This document shows positions 8,728 to 16,868 of a stretch of 64,000 nt of DNA, piece after piece. The notes under the pieces were generated by a model, which was not told the DNA's origin, did not search any database, and worked only from the letters and a program-made list of their open reading frames with translations. The stretch comes from Streptomyces sp. NBC_00510. GTDB taxonomy: Bacteria; Actinomycetota; Actinomycetes; Streptomycetales; Streptomycetaceae. Position 1 is the first letter of the stretch. The number at the start of each line of letters is the position of its first letter. The stretch covers positions 9,534,001 to 9,598,000 of the forward strand of contig CP107851.1 in NCBI GenBank assembly GCA_036013505.1, written 5' to 3'. The translations under genes and the position numbers were made by a program.

Positions 8728-9685
8728 GCGTCAGCACGATCCTGCCGAACACCTCGCCCGCGTCCATCTTCCGGTGCGCCAGCACGGCTTCGCACAGTGG
8801 CAGCACCTCGTGCACCACCGTTGTGATCTCGCCGCGACCGGCCGCGGCGAACTGCTCGCCGCGCACCGCACGCAGGTCGGCCCGGTTGACGGTGGCTGCG
8901 CTGAAAGTGGCGAAGGACAACGACTTCTGGAACGCCGCCATGAGCTTCGCGCCGAAGTCCGCGGGCGGCTGACCTGCGACGGCGCCGACGGCCACCATGC
9001 GGCCGTTCGGGTTGAGCCTGTCGAGGAACGACGGCATGTCCTCACCGGCCACGATGTCGATGATGACGTCATAGCCCGCGGGAGCCTCCTTCCCTCCGTC
9101 GCCGGAGCGGTCCAGCACGTGGGTCGCCCCGAGACGGCGCAGCCGCTCGCCGCGCTCCGCCGACGATGTCGTGACCGCCACCGCGGCGGCACCACCGCGA
9201 GCCGCGAGCTGCACCGCCGTGATCCCGATGCTGCCGGACGCGCCACGCACCAAGACGGTCTCCCCGGGGGTGAAATGGGCGTGGCGAAGCCCGAAGTGCG
9301 CCACCGCGCCGGCACTGCCGAGCGTCACCGCGTCGACGACGGACAGGTCGCCGGGCAGGGGAAGGATCTGCGCGACCGGTACGACGGCCTGTTCGACGTA
9401 GCCTCCGCCGGTGCCGGTGGAGCCCCACACCCGCCGGCCGATCCACGAGGCGTCGACGCCGTCGCCGACCGCGGTCACGGTGCCCGCCACCTCGCTGCCC
9501 GGGATGGAGCCCTCCGTGAATCCGTAGGCGGCCAGAGCCCCGCTCCGGATCACGGCGTCGACACCACCGACGCCCACCGCCTCGGTGGCGATCAGCACCT
9601 GCCCGGCAGCAGGTGAGGGTACCGGCAGGTCGACCACGGTCAGACCCTCAGGACCTCCGAACGTCCCGATCGCGATTGCCTTCAA
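8723..9685 (-). CDS. Zinc-independent quinone oxidoreductase (MDR superfamily)
   Basis: A 320-residue medium-chain NADPH:quinone reductase-like enzyme. It has the N-terminal GroES-like fold (about 1-120, including IPGSEVAGTVTAVGDGVD) and a Rossmann domain (about 125-260) with GASGSIGITAVQLA as the NADPH motif. The Cys and His ligands of zinc alcohol dehydrogenases are absent, pointing to the quinone reductase branch. The TTG at 9685 is chosen because GGGAGA lies 5 nt upstream and the next codons, KAIAIGTFGGPE, match the usual family N-terminus. It is divergent from a TetR regulator 92 bp away, which probably controls it. The substrate is unknown. Confidence 0.9.
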   Translation of the reverse strand: MKAIAIGTFGGPEGLTVVDLPVPSPAAGQVLIATEAVGVGGVDAVIRSGALAAYGFTEGSIPGSEVAGTVTAVGDGVDASWIGRRVWGSTGTGGGYVEQAVVPVAQILPLPGDLSVVDAVTLGSAGAVAHFGLRHAHFTPGETVLVRGASGSIGITAVQLAARGGAAAVAVTTSSAERGERLRRLGATHVLDRSGDGGKEAPAGYDVIIDIVAGEDMPSFLDRLNPNGRMVAVGAVAGQPPADFGAKLMAAFQKSLSFATFSAATVNRADLRAVRGEQFAAAGRGEITTVVHEVLPLCEAVLAHRKMDAGEVFGRIVLTP

Positions 9686-9751
9686 TGTCGTCTCCCTGTT
9701 CTCGGACCGCCTCTCGGCGGGCTCCACGTCGTGGACGGTAATCGGACGCCC

Positions 9752-9777
9752 CCGTCCGTTTGGATAAAGTGAGACGG
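9752..9777. promoter_or_regulatory. Divergent promoter with possible TetR operator
   Basis: In the 92-bp gap between the oxidoreductase and TetR genes, half-sites CCGTC and GACGG flank a 16-nt centre that contains GGATAAAGT, a plausible -10 box very close to the GTG start. That would give the TetR gene a short or absent leader. The call rests on position and weak symmetry. Confidence 0.3.
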
Positions 9778-10407
9778 GTGACCGACCAAGTGCCTCAGAA
9801 GCTGCGGTCCGACGCGATGGACAACCGCGACCGCATCCTCGACGCGGCCCGAGCGCTGTTCTCGGCCGGCGGCCTGGAGGTGCCGATGCGGGAGATCGCG
9901 CGGCGAGCCGGGGTGGGACCTGCCACCTTGTACCGGCGTTTCCCGACCAAGCAGATGCTGGTCGCCGAGGCCTTCGCGGACCAACTGCACGCATGTCGCG
10001 CCATCGTCGACGAGGGGTGCGCGGATCCCGATCCGTGGCGTGGCCTGTGCCTGGTGATCGAGAAGATCTGTGAGCTGCACGCACGCGATCGGGGCTTCAC
10101 CGAGGCCTTCCTGTCGGCCTTCCCGGGGATGCCGGATGCCGGGGGACGCGAGTACACGGTGAAAGCGGTCGCCGGACTGGCCCGGCGGGCCAAGGACGCA
10201 GGGCGCCTGCGGGCCGACTTCGTCCTGGACGACCTCATCCTCGTCCTCATGGCCAACAAGGGGATCCACACCGCATCGACCGCGACCCAGGTCGCGGCCT
10301 CCCGACGCTTTGCGGGGCTGGTGATCCAGGCGTTCGAAGCCTGCCCCCGGCACGCACCGCTACCGCCGGCGGCGCGACTGGCGCCCGCGGCACCGGCCGA
10401 CGGCTGA
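9778..10407 (+). CDS. TetR/AcrR-family transcriptional regulator
   Basis: A 209-residue repressor. The DNA-binding domain (about 15-62) reads NRDRILDAARALFSAGG, then EIARRAGVGPATLYRRFPTKQMLVAEAF, a textbook TetR helix-turn-helix. The C-terminal half resembles the SbtR-like ligand domain common in actinobacteria. The GTG at 9778 is preferred over a TTG 18 nt earlier, because the helix-turn-helix spacing is normal and a -10-like box lies between them. It is divergent from the quinone oxidoreductase gene, its likely target. A hairpin separates it from the convergent S8 peptidase gene. Confidence 0.88.
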   Translation: MTDQVPQKLRSDAMDNRDRILDAARALFSAGGLEVPMREIARRAGVGPATLYRRFPTKQMLVAEAFADQLHACRAIVDEGCADPDPWRGLCLVIEKICELHARDRGFTEAFLSAFPGMPDAGGREYTVKAVAGLARRAKDAGRLRADFVLDDLILVLMANKGIHTASTATQVAASRRFAGLVIQAFEACPRHAPLPPAARLAPAAPADG

Positions 10408-10470
10408 CCGGGGACGAGCGGGGTCGACGCTCGACGCGCGGCATGCACACGACGGGGCCGCCCGGGAACG

Positions 10471-10509
10471 CCGACGGGCGGGGCCGCTGGCCGCGGTCCC
10501 GCCCGTCGG
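10471..10509. terminator. Terminator hairpin between convergent TetR and S8 peptidase genes
   Basis: Arms CCGACGGGCGGG and CCCGCCCGTCGG form a perfect 12-bp stem around a 15-nt loop that can fold further. It lies 63 nt after the TetR stop and 17 nt after the convergent peptidase stop. Confidence 0.7.
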
Positions 10510-10525
10510 GTGTACTGCCGGGGCG

Positions 10526-13500
10526 TCAGCGCAGGCCGAAGGCCCGGGTGATCGTCTGCGAGACGGTGTTGCCCGCGTTGTCCCGGGCGGTGACCCGGAG
10601 CGTGGCGAAGCCCGCGGACTTCGGGGCGCGCAGGCCCGCCCGCCAGCCGCTACCGCTGCGGTCCAGGTCGGCCCGCTGCCAGGTCTTCCCGTCGTCGTAG
10701 GAGACCTCCAGCGAGGGCTTCCCGATGGCGGCGGTCGTACCGGGCAGGTGCGAGGCGGTCACCGTCAGCTTGGCGTGCCGGTCCGCCCGGCCGGCCCTGT
10801 CGGTGTCCACGCCGTAGTCGAGCTGGATCAGCGGCAGGGACACCGCCGACTCGGGCCCGGTGGCCGCGGAGGTGAAGTTCCACTCGGTCAGCGTGTGCGT
10901 CGAGTACGGGTGGGTCCAGGCCGCCCGGTCGTTGTCGACGACCAGCCGGTAGGGCAGCCGCTCGGGGGCGAGTCCGGTGATCGGCAGGTACTCGGCGTTG
11001 CCCCAGTTGAGCTGGCGGTCGCCCTGGTAGAGCGACATCCAGTCCTTGACGTCGTAGTTGCCGTAGGCCTCGCCGACGTGGCCGGAGCCGGAGTCGCCCC
11101 AGCCGGGTGCGGGGATGTAGACCCCGTCGAGGTAGCGCACCGGCTGGTAGCCGATGGGGCCCATCCGGGGGCGCTGGATCGGCCCGAACCAGCTGACCTC
11201 GGCGGTCTTCCCGGCCGGGTAGCGCAGCACGTCCATCGAGTGCTGCCCCGTCTCGCTCAGGATGAAGGCGTCGTCCAGCCAACTGGCGTCGGCGGTGACC
11301 CAGTCGGTCCGGTCGCCCTGGGCGGGAGCGGTGAGCTGGTTGCCGACCACCCAGCCGCGCCAGACGTCGGGGCGGAACTCCATCGCCTTGCCCTGGCGGT
11401 GGTTGCGGAACGAGACGTCCACCTTGCCCAGCTCGCGCTGCGTGACGCGCCAGGTCGGGTCCGTCGGTACCGCGCCGGACCAGTGGTGCACCACGTCGTA
11501 GACGTAGTCGGTCGTGGGGTTCGAGGTGACCTTCAGCTTGACCGCGCCGTGCCCGAGCGCGCCGATCAGGTCGGCGCCCTGGTCGGCGTCGAGGGTCGCC
11601 ACCGTCAGCGGCGCCGGGCTCTCCGGGCTCCAGGGGCCCTCGTCCCAGGGCCGCAGCCGGCCGATGCCGTCGTTGACGACGACGAGCACCTGCGCGCCCG
11701 CCGTCGCTGCGGCCTCCGCCTGCGCCTGGATTCCGGACGGGTCACCGCCCCGCACCACCACGGCCTTGCCGCGGACGTTCGTGCGGGCCAGTTCCGCGGC
11801 CGTGCCCTCACCGGCGTACACCGCCGTGAGCGTCCGGGTACCGGCCGGCAGCGGCTTGGCCCCGCGCTTGACCAGCGGGTCGGCGTAGGTCCTGGAGGCC
11901 GTGCCCACGGTCAGCGCCGGCTGCTCCAGGCGGAAGCGGGCACCGAACTCGAACTCGCCGTCGGTGACCTTCTTGCCGGTCGGGAGCGCCCAGATGCTGT
12001 CGTAGGTCTCGTTGGGCAGCATGGACGACTCGACCAGGCTGTCACCGAAGGACCGGTGGACGTCCAGGCGCGGGGCGACGGCGGTGGTCCGCTGCGGGGC
12101 ACGCGCCAGGATCTGACGCATCTTGCGGCCGTCGAGGGTGACGGACCGGTCCTGGTCCAGCTGCACGTCGTTGAAGGCGAGCAGCGCCATGCCCAGGGAG
12201 TGCGGGCCGTTGGCCCCCTGGACGTCCGCGGTGAGCCAGCCGCTGTAGGTGCCGACGGGCAGCCGCGCCGTGCCGGTGCCGGACGCGTCGAGGTCGATCG
12301 TCGTGAAGAGGCCCTCGGCGGTGAGCATGACCCGGCCGGCCAGCGGCTTGCCCGACCGGTCCTTGGCGGTGACGGTCAGGGTCTGCCGCCGGCCTTCCTT
12401 GGCGGCGCCGATCAGCGTCTTGGCCCGGACCGTGCCGGTGCCGTCGGTGCCGGTGATCATGCCGCTGATCGACTGGTCGAGCGGCAGCCGGTCCAGGTCC
12501 GCGGTCAGGGAGACCGAGGCCGTGCCGTGCGCCGGGATGGTGACCTTGTCCTCGGAGAGCGTGAACAGCCCTGCCGGGGCCTTCGAGTCGATCGCCAGGT
12601 CCAGACTGACCGGTGCGTCGCCGGTGTTGGTGTACGTCACCTTCTGGACGTCGGTCTCACCGGCCTTCTGGGGCCAGGCGTGGAAGCCGGAGAAGGCGCT
12701 GACGGTCGCGAAGACCGAGGTGTGGACGGCCGCCGGCGCGTCCAGCCGGCCGGCACCGGCCTCGTACGGGGAGTACGCGGGGGTGGCCTTGGCGCTGCTG
12801 ACCAGCGCCTCCTTCAACTGCGGGCCGGTCCAGTCCGGGTGGGCGGCGGCGAGCAGCGCGGCGGCACCGGCGACGTGCGGGGTCGCCATCGAGGTACCGC
12901 TCATCGTGGTGTAGTAGCCCGAGCCCCGCTTGTAGTGGGAGCGGGCCGCCAGGATGTCGACGCCGGGCGCGGTGATCTCCGGCTTCAGCCCGGCGTCGCC
13001 GTCACGCGGGCCGGTGCTGGAGAAGTCGGCGAGCCGGTCCGCGGAGTCCACGGCGCCGACGGTCAGCGCGGAGTCCGCGGCACCGGGGCTGCCGATGGTG
13101 TGCGGGCCGCTGTTGCCCGCCGCGATGACGAACAGCGCGCCGGTCTCGCGGCTGAGCCGGTCGACCGCCTGGCTCATGGGGTCGGTGTGGTCACCGCCGC
13201 CGCCCAGGCTCATGCTGATGATCCTGGCCTTCTGGTCCCGGGCGGCCCATTCCATGCCCGCGATGATCCAGGACTCCTGGCCGCTTCCCTCGCTGTTGAG
13301 CACCTTGCCGATGTCCAGGCGGACGCCGGGGGCGACGCCCCGCTCCTTGCCGTCGGAGGCGCTGCCGGTGCCGGCGATCGTCGAGGCGACGTGGGTGCCG
13401 TGGCCCTGGTAGTCGAGGGTGTCCTGCTCGTCCGGGATGAAGCTGGCGCTGGTGTCGATCCGGTCGACGAGGTCGGGGTGTTCGGCGTCGACTCCGGTGT

Positions 13501-14245
13501 CGAGCACCGCGACCTTGACGCCCTCGCCGGTGTTGCCCTCCGCCCAGACCTTGTCCGCGCCGATCTGGGCGGTCGAGTCGGCCAGGTCGGCCTTCACCTT
13601 GCCGTCGAGCCAGACCTTGGCGACACCGCCCGCGAAGGCCGGCTTCGCCGACCGGGCTGCCGCACCGGCGCCACCGGTCAGCGCCGACCAGAACGCCGGA
13701 GCCTGCTTGCGGTTCTGCGCGAGGGCCGCGCCCTGGATGCTGTCCAGCCGGTGGACGTCGCTGGAGCCCGCCATCTTCGGCAAGGTCCGGGACTTGGCCG
13801 CGGCGTCGGTGTAGCTCACGATGAGCGGCAGCCGGGAGGAGTGCGCGTCGTCGTAACCGTCGGCGATCAGCTGGGTCACGTTGAACAGCTGCTTGTCGAG
13901 CTTCCCGGTGCTGACGTAGGGCAGGACGGCGTCGGGGTACACGTAGGTGGCCCCGTCGACCACCGCCCGGTGGAAAGCGGTGGTGGTGCCGTTCGCGCCT
14001 TGGAAGGACCGGATGGTGGTGCCGTCGGCGGCGGTGCCGATCGTCACCTTGTCGCCGGTGATGAGGGTGACGGTGTGCGTGCCGCCGTTGCCGGGTGGCC
14101 GTTGTGCGGCGCCGGCGGCGGGCCCGCGACCGGCGGGGTCCGCGGATACGGCGGCCGTGGCCGGTATGACCCCGAGTGCCAGGGCGGCGACCACGCCGAG
14201 CGTGATCGCCCCGGACCTGGTCCGGGGGATGTGAACCGTGGGCAA
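10526..14245 (-). CDS. Large secreted subtilisin-like (S8) serine peptidase
   Basis: A 1239-residue secreted endopeptidase. A signal peptide (residues 1-35) is followed by a pro-region (about 55-225) and the S8 catalytic domain with Asp249 (VAVLDTGVD), His282 (GHGTHVAST), oxyanion Asn378 (AAGNSG) and Ser452 (SGTSMATPHVAG). The C-terminal two thirds carry beta-sandwich regions and a PA-like segment (about 790-870) before a terminal repeat region. The TTG start is supported by GAGGAG 5 nt upstream. The protein is closely similar in architecture to the peptidase at 59615-63376, and both genes share a TGTGCCATG element at nearly the same upstream distance. The substrate is unknown. Confidence 0.93.
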   Translation of the reverse strand: MPTVHIPRTRSGAITLGVVAALALGVIPATAAVSADPAGRGPAAGAAQRPPGNGGTHTVTLITGDKVTIGTAADGTTIRSFQGANGTTTAFHRAVVDGATYVYPDAVLPYVSTGKLDKQLFNVTQLIADGYDDAHSSRLPLIVSYTDAAAKSRTLPKMAGSSDVHRLDSIQGAALAQNRKQAPAFWSALTGGAGAAARSAKPAFAGGVAKVWLDGKVKADLADSTAQIGADKVWAEGNTGEGVKVAVLDTGVDAEHPDLVDRIDTSASFIPDEQDTLDYQGHGTHVASTIAGTGSASDGKERGVAPGVRLDIGKVLNSEGSGQESWIIAGMEWAARDQKARIISMSLGGGGDHTDPMSQAVDRLSRETGALFVIAAGNSGPHTIGSPGAADSALTVGAVDSADRLADFSSTGPRDGDAGLKPEITAPGVDILAARSHYKRGSGYYTTMSGTSMATPHVAGAAALLAAAHPDWTGPQLKEALVSSAKATPAYSPYEAGAGRLDAPAAVHTSVFATVSAFSGFHAWPQKAGETDVQKVTYTNTGDAPVSLDLAIDSKAPAGLFTLSEDKVTIPAHGTASVSLTADLDRLPLDQSISGMITGTDGTGTVRAKTLIGAAKEGRRQTLTVTAKDRSGKPLAGRVMLTAEGLFTTIDLDASGTGTARLPVGTYSGWLTADVQGANGPHSLGMALLAFNDVQLDQDRSVTLDGRKMRQILARAPQRTTAVAPRLDVHRSFGDSLVESSMLPNETYDSIWALPTGKKVTDGEFEFGARFRLEQPALTVGTASRTYADPLVKRGAKPLPAGTRTLTAVYAGEGTAAELARTNVRGKAVVVRGGDPSGIQAQAEAAATAGAQVLVVVNDGIGRLRPWDEGPWSPESPAPLTVATLDADQGADLIGALGHGAVKLKVTSNPTTDYVYDVVHHWSGAVPTDPTWRVTQRELGKVDVSFRNHRQGKAMEFRPDVWRGWVVGNQLTAPAQGDRTDWVTADASWLDDAFILSETGQHSMDVLRYPAGKTAEVSWFGPIQRPRMGPIGYQPVRYLDGVYIPAPGWGDSGSGHVGEAYGNYDVKDWMSLYQGDRQLNWGNAEYLPITGLAPERLPYRLVVDNDRAAWTHPYSTHTLTEWNFTSAATGPESAVSLPLIQLDYGVDTDRAGRADRHAKLTVTASHLPGTTAAIGKPSLEVSYDDGKTWQRADLDRSGSGWRAGLRAPKSAGFATLRVTARDNAGNTVSQTITRAFGLR

Positions 14246-14332
14246 GGAAACTCCTCAAGCCATGTGAAGAGTGGACGGCCATTGATCTTCGAGCCGCCCC
14301 CGCCCCCGCTCAAGGGCCCGGGGCGTCGCTCT

Positions 14333-14346
14333 TGTGCCATGGCACA
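14333..14346. promoter_or_regulatory. Palindrome upstream of S8 peptidase gene
   Basis: A perfect 14-bp palindrome, TGTGCCATGGCACA, begins 88 nt upstream of the TTG start of the peptidase gene. The core TGTGCCATG recurs 86 nt upstream of the second S8 peptidase gene (63462), in the same orientation, which suggests a shared regulator. Confidence 0.5.
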
Positions 14347-14469
14347 GTTGTGTCATCACGAAGCCGCCCGAACGCCGCCGTGTGCCGACAAGACCCGCTA
14401 TGACCGGGAGTTCGGGGACACGGCGTAACCAAGGTGCGGCCGGGACGTGCGCGCGGGCCGCATGGTGCG

Positions 14470-14967
14470 GTGCCGGATCTGCTGTGGGACGACGTCCAGG
14501 ATTTCTTCGACCCCGACGTGATGGGGGCTCTGCCGGACGGCTGCGTGCCCGGCACCACGGCAGACGACTGGCAGGCGGTGTTCGATCTGGTCCGGTCGCG
14601 CGGATGGGCGTGGTCGTACGCGGAGGGGAGCGTCACCGGGCCCCTGCCCCGCGCTGCGGAGGCGCTGGCACGTCAGGAGGCCGCGGAGACAGCGACGTTG
14701 CAGGTCTCACCGGTCCCGGGCGTGCTGGCGATCTTCCGGGTGTTCTCGGCCGCCGAAGTCGGCTTCGACGTCGACCTCCGCGAGCTCCAGGGCCAAGGGG
14801 GCGTGGACGTCCTGTGCGCCTTCCTCCGCGCCGTCGGCCGCCGGCTCGGCAAGCCGGTGCTCATGTCCGCCGAGGGCGACGACGGGAACCCCGTGCTCGG
14901 GTTCGACCCCGAGGCCGGCCGCGTGGTGCTCCTGGCGGATCCGCACTCCGGCCGCTCCCTGACATGA
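14470..14967 (+). CDS. Conserved hypothetical protein, streptomycete type
   Basis: A 165-residue cytoplasmic protein with a WDDVQDFFDP opening, a central VPGVLAIFRVFSA segment, then VGFDVDLRELQGQ and a C-terminal LGKPVLMSAEGD region. I recognise this as a type of protein common in Streptomyces but know no function for it. There is no signal peptide or membrane helix. The GTG at 14470 gives a start directly before PDLLWDD; a GTG at 14434 would add 12 residues of low-complexity sequence. It is divergent from the S8 peptidase gene and convergent with the LysR gene, with no obvious functional link to either. Confidence 0.75.
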   Translation: MPDLLWDDVQDFFDPDVMGALPDGCVPGTTADDWQAVFDLVRSRGWAWSYAEGSVTGPLPRAAEALARQEAAETATLQVSPVPGVLAIFRVFSAAEVGFDVDLRELQGQGGVDVLCAFLRAVGRRLGKPVLMSAEGDDGNPVLGFDPEAGRVVLLADPHSGRSLT

Positions 14968-15027
14968 CCTCACCTACGGTGCCGGGGCTGCGCGTTGCCG
15001 CATCCAGACGGGCAACGGCGTCGCCCG

Positions 15028-15999
15028 TCACCAGTCGCGGGCGGCCTCCAGGAGCCGTTCGCGTACGGCGGTGACCGGCGCGCGGACGGGCGCGCCCGCC
15101 CGTCCGACCAGGAAGCCGGTGTTGATGGGCGGGTCCTCCGGCGTCAGCAACTCCACGAGCGCGCCGGACGCCAGCTCCGTCTCGCACAGGTAGCGGGGGA
15201 GCACCGTCGCACCTCCTCCCGCGACGACGGCGGCGAGCACCCCGCGCAGGTCCGGGACGACGACGGCGGGCCGGGCGGTCAGACGCGTACGGAAGACGTG
15301 GCGCCAGTAGCGGCGCAGGATGGGCAGGTCCTCGGCGTACGCCACCAGCGGGACCTCGCGCAGCGGGTCGGGGTCGTCGCAGGTGAGCCGCCCGATCCCG
15401 GCGGCCCATTCCGGCGTCGTCACCAGGACGAACTCCTCGTCCATCAGCGGGACGGCGGCCAGGGAGCGGCCCCGCGGCCGCACCGCCGACAGGACGAGGT
15501 CGAAGCGGCCGCCGTGCAGGCCCTCGAGCAGGTCCTCGGCGAGGCCGGTCGTGATGCGCAGCAGGACGCCCCGGGCCGCCAGCGGCGCGAGGACGGGCAG
15601 CGCCCGGACGGACACCATCTCCGCCGGCCCCGCCAGGTGCACCGGTTCCGGGGGCGCCTCCGGGTCCGGACGACCACGGCCGGCGACCTCGGCCAGCGCG
15701 TCCAGCGGCCCGGCGACCTGCCCGGCCAGTTCGTCGGCCACGGATGTGGCGGCCACGCCCCGCGGGAGCCGCTCGAAGAGCTGCCGGTCGAGCTGCTGCT
15801 CCAGCGCACGCACCTGCGCGGTCACGGTGGGCTGCGAGATGCGCAGCATCCGGGCGGCCGTCGTGAGGGAACCGGCCCGGTACACCGCGAGGAACGTGCG
15901 CAGCAGCCCCAGGTCCAGAGGCGCGCCGGGGGGCGGGGCGGCAGCCGTCCCGCCGTCGTCGGGGCGGGCTGCGTTCCCATCGGCATTCTGATGAGCCAT
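15028..15999 (-). CDS. LysR-family transcriptional regulator
   Basis: A 323-residue regulator. The winged helix-turn-helix (about 30-90) reads LGLLRTFLAVYRAGSLTTAARMLRISQPTVTAQVRALE, typical of LysR proteins, and is followed by the periplasmic-binding-like effector domain. An N-terminal extension of about 28 residues precedes the helix-turn-helix, so a later start is possible. The ATG at 15999 is 129 bp from the divergent DJ-1/PfpI gene that heads a three-gene operon with an exporter and a reductase. LysR proteins usually control the divergent operon and themselves, so that operon is its likely target. The inducer is unknown. Confidence 0.92.
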   Translation of the reverse strand: MAHQNADGNAARPDDGGTAAAPPPGAPLDLGLLRTFLAVYRAGSLTTAARMLRISQPTVTAQVRALEQQLDRQLFERLPRGVAATSVADELAGQVAGPLDALAEVAGRGRPDPEAPPEPVHLAGPAEMVSVRALPVLAPLAARGVLLRITTGLAEDLLEGLHGGRFDLVLSAVRPRGRSLAAVPLMDEEFVLVTTPEWAAGIGRLTCDDPDPLREVPLVAYAEDLPILRRYWRHVFRTRLTARPAVVVPDLRGVLAAVVAGGGATVLPRYLCETELASGALVELLTPEDPPINTGFLVGRAGAPVRAPVTAVRERLLEAARDW

Positions 16000-16011
16000 G
16001 TCGAGGATCCT

Positions 16012-16045
16012 ATTGGTTGGCCGATGGCTGTGCGACCTAGGGTCG
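16012..16045. promoter_or_regulatory. Candidate LysR binding region
   Basis: Two short dyads lie just upstream of the LysR start in the divergent region: ATTGG-ttgg-CCGAT (16012-16025, one mismatch) and CGACC-tag-GGTCG (16033-16045, perfect arms). Spaced dyads of this kind fit LysR recognition and activation sites; the call is by position only. Confidence 0.35.
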
Positions 16046-16128
16046 GGAACGTTCCGCCGCCGGTCAACCGGCGGCCCCGCACATCCCGCCACGGCCGTAC
16101 CTGGGCGGAGACCAGGAAGTACGCAGAC

Positions 16129-16824
16129 ATGGCAGAGATCCTTCTCGTGGTGACCGGCGCCGATCACCTGACGCTGGCCGATGGCACCGAGCACCCCACG
16201 GGCTTCTGGGCCGAAGAGCTCACGGCGCCCTACCGCGCCTTCACCGAGGCCGGCCACCGGGTGGCCGTGGCCACCCCCGGCGGCGTCGTCCCCACCGCCG
16301 ACCCCGTCAGCCTCGCGCCCGAACTCAACGGCGGTCCGGCGGGCGCCGCCGCCGCGACCGCGGCCCTGCGGGCCGTCACCGCACTGCACACCCCGCTGGT
16401 TCTGGCGGACGTCGACCCGGCCCACTACGCCGCCGTCTTCTACGTGGGCGGCCACGGCCCGATGCAGGACCTCGCCGGGGACGCCGACTCCGCCCGGCTG
16501 CTGCGCACCGTCCTCGCGCAGGGCACCCCGCTGGCCGCGGTCTGCCACGGGGTGGCCGCCCTGCTCGCCGCCCGGGACTCCGACGGCGTGTCGCCGTTCG
16601 CCGGCTACCGCCTCACCGGCTTCAGCGCCGCCGAGGAGAAGCAGACCGGGCTGGCCGACCGGCTGGAATGGCTGCTCCAGGACCGGCTCGTCGCGCTCGG
16701 CGCCGACTACTCGGCGGGCGAGCCCTGGGCCCCGCACGTCGTCGTCGACCGCGGCCTGCACACCGGGCAGAACCCGGCGTCCTCCGCCGCGCTGGCCGCC
16801 GCAGTGCTGAAGACCCTCGGCTGA
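16129..16824 (+). CDS. DJ-1/PfpI-family (Hsp31-like) protein
   Basis: A 231-residue protein of the type 1 glutamine-amidotransferase-like superfamily, whose members act as glyoxalases, chaperones or deglycases. The nucleophile elbow AVCHG holds the probable catalytic Cys with an adjacent His; the Glu partner is likely in FWAEEL near residue 26. It has the longer Hsp31-like layout, ending in VVVDRGLHTGQNPASS. The ATG has GGAAG 9 nt upstream. It is the first gene of an apparent operon with an MFS exporter and an SDR, divergent from LysR, which suggests a role in handling a reactive electrophile. That role is inference. Confidence 0.85.
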   Translation: MAEILLVVTGADHLTLADGTEHPTGFWAEELTAPYRAFTEAGHRVAVATPGGVVPTADPVSLAPELNGGPAGAAAATAALRAVTALHTPLVLADVDPAHYAAVFYVGGHGPMQDLAGDADSARLLRTVLAQGTPLAAVCHGVAALLAARDSDGVSPFAGYRLTGFSAAEEKQTGLADRLEWLLQDRLVALGADYSAGEPWAPHVVVDRGLHTGQNPASSAALAAAVLKTLG

Positions 16825-16868
16825 CCGGCGCGCCCACCCACGGAAAGACCCACGGAAGTACCCACCTC

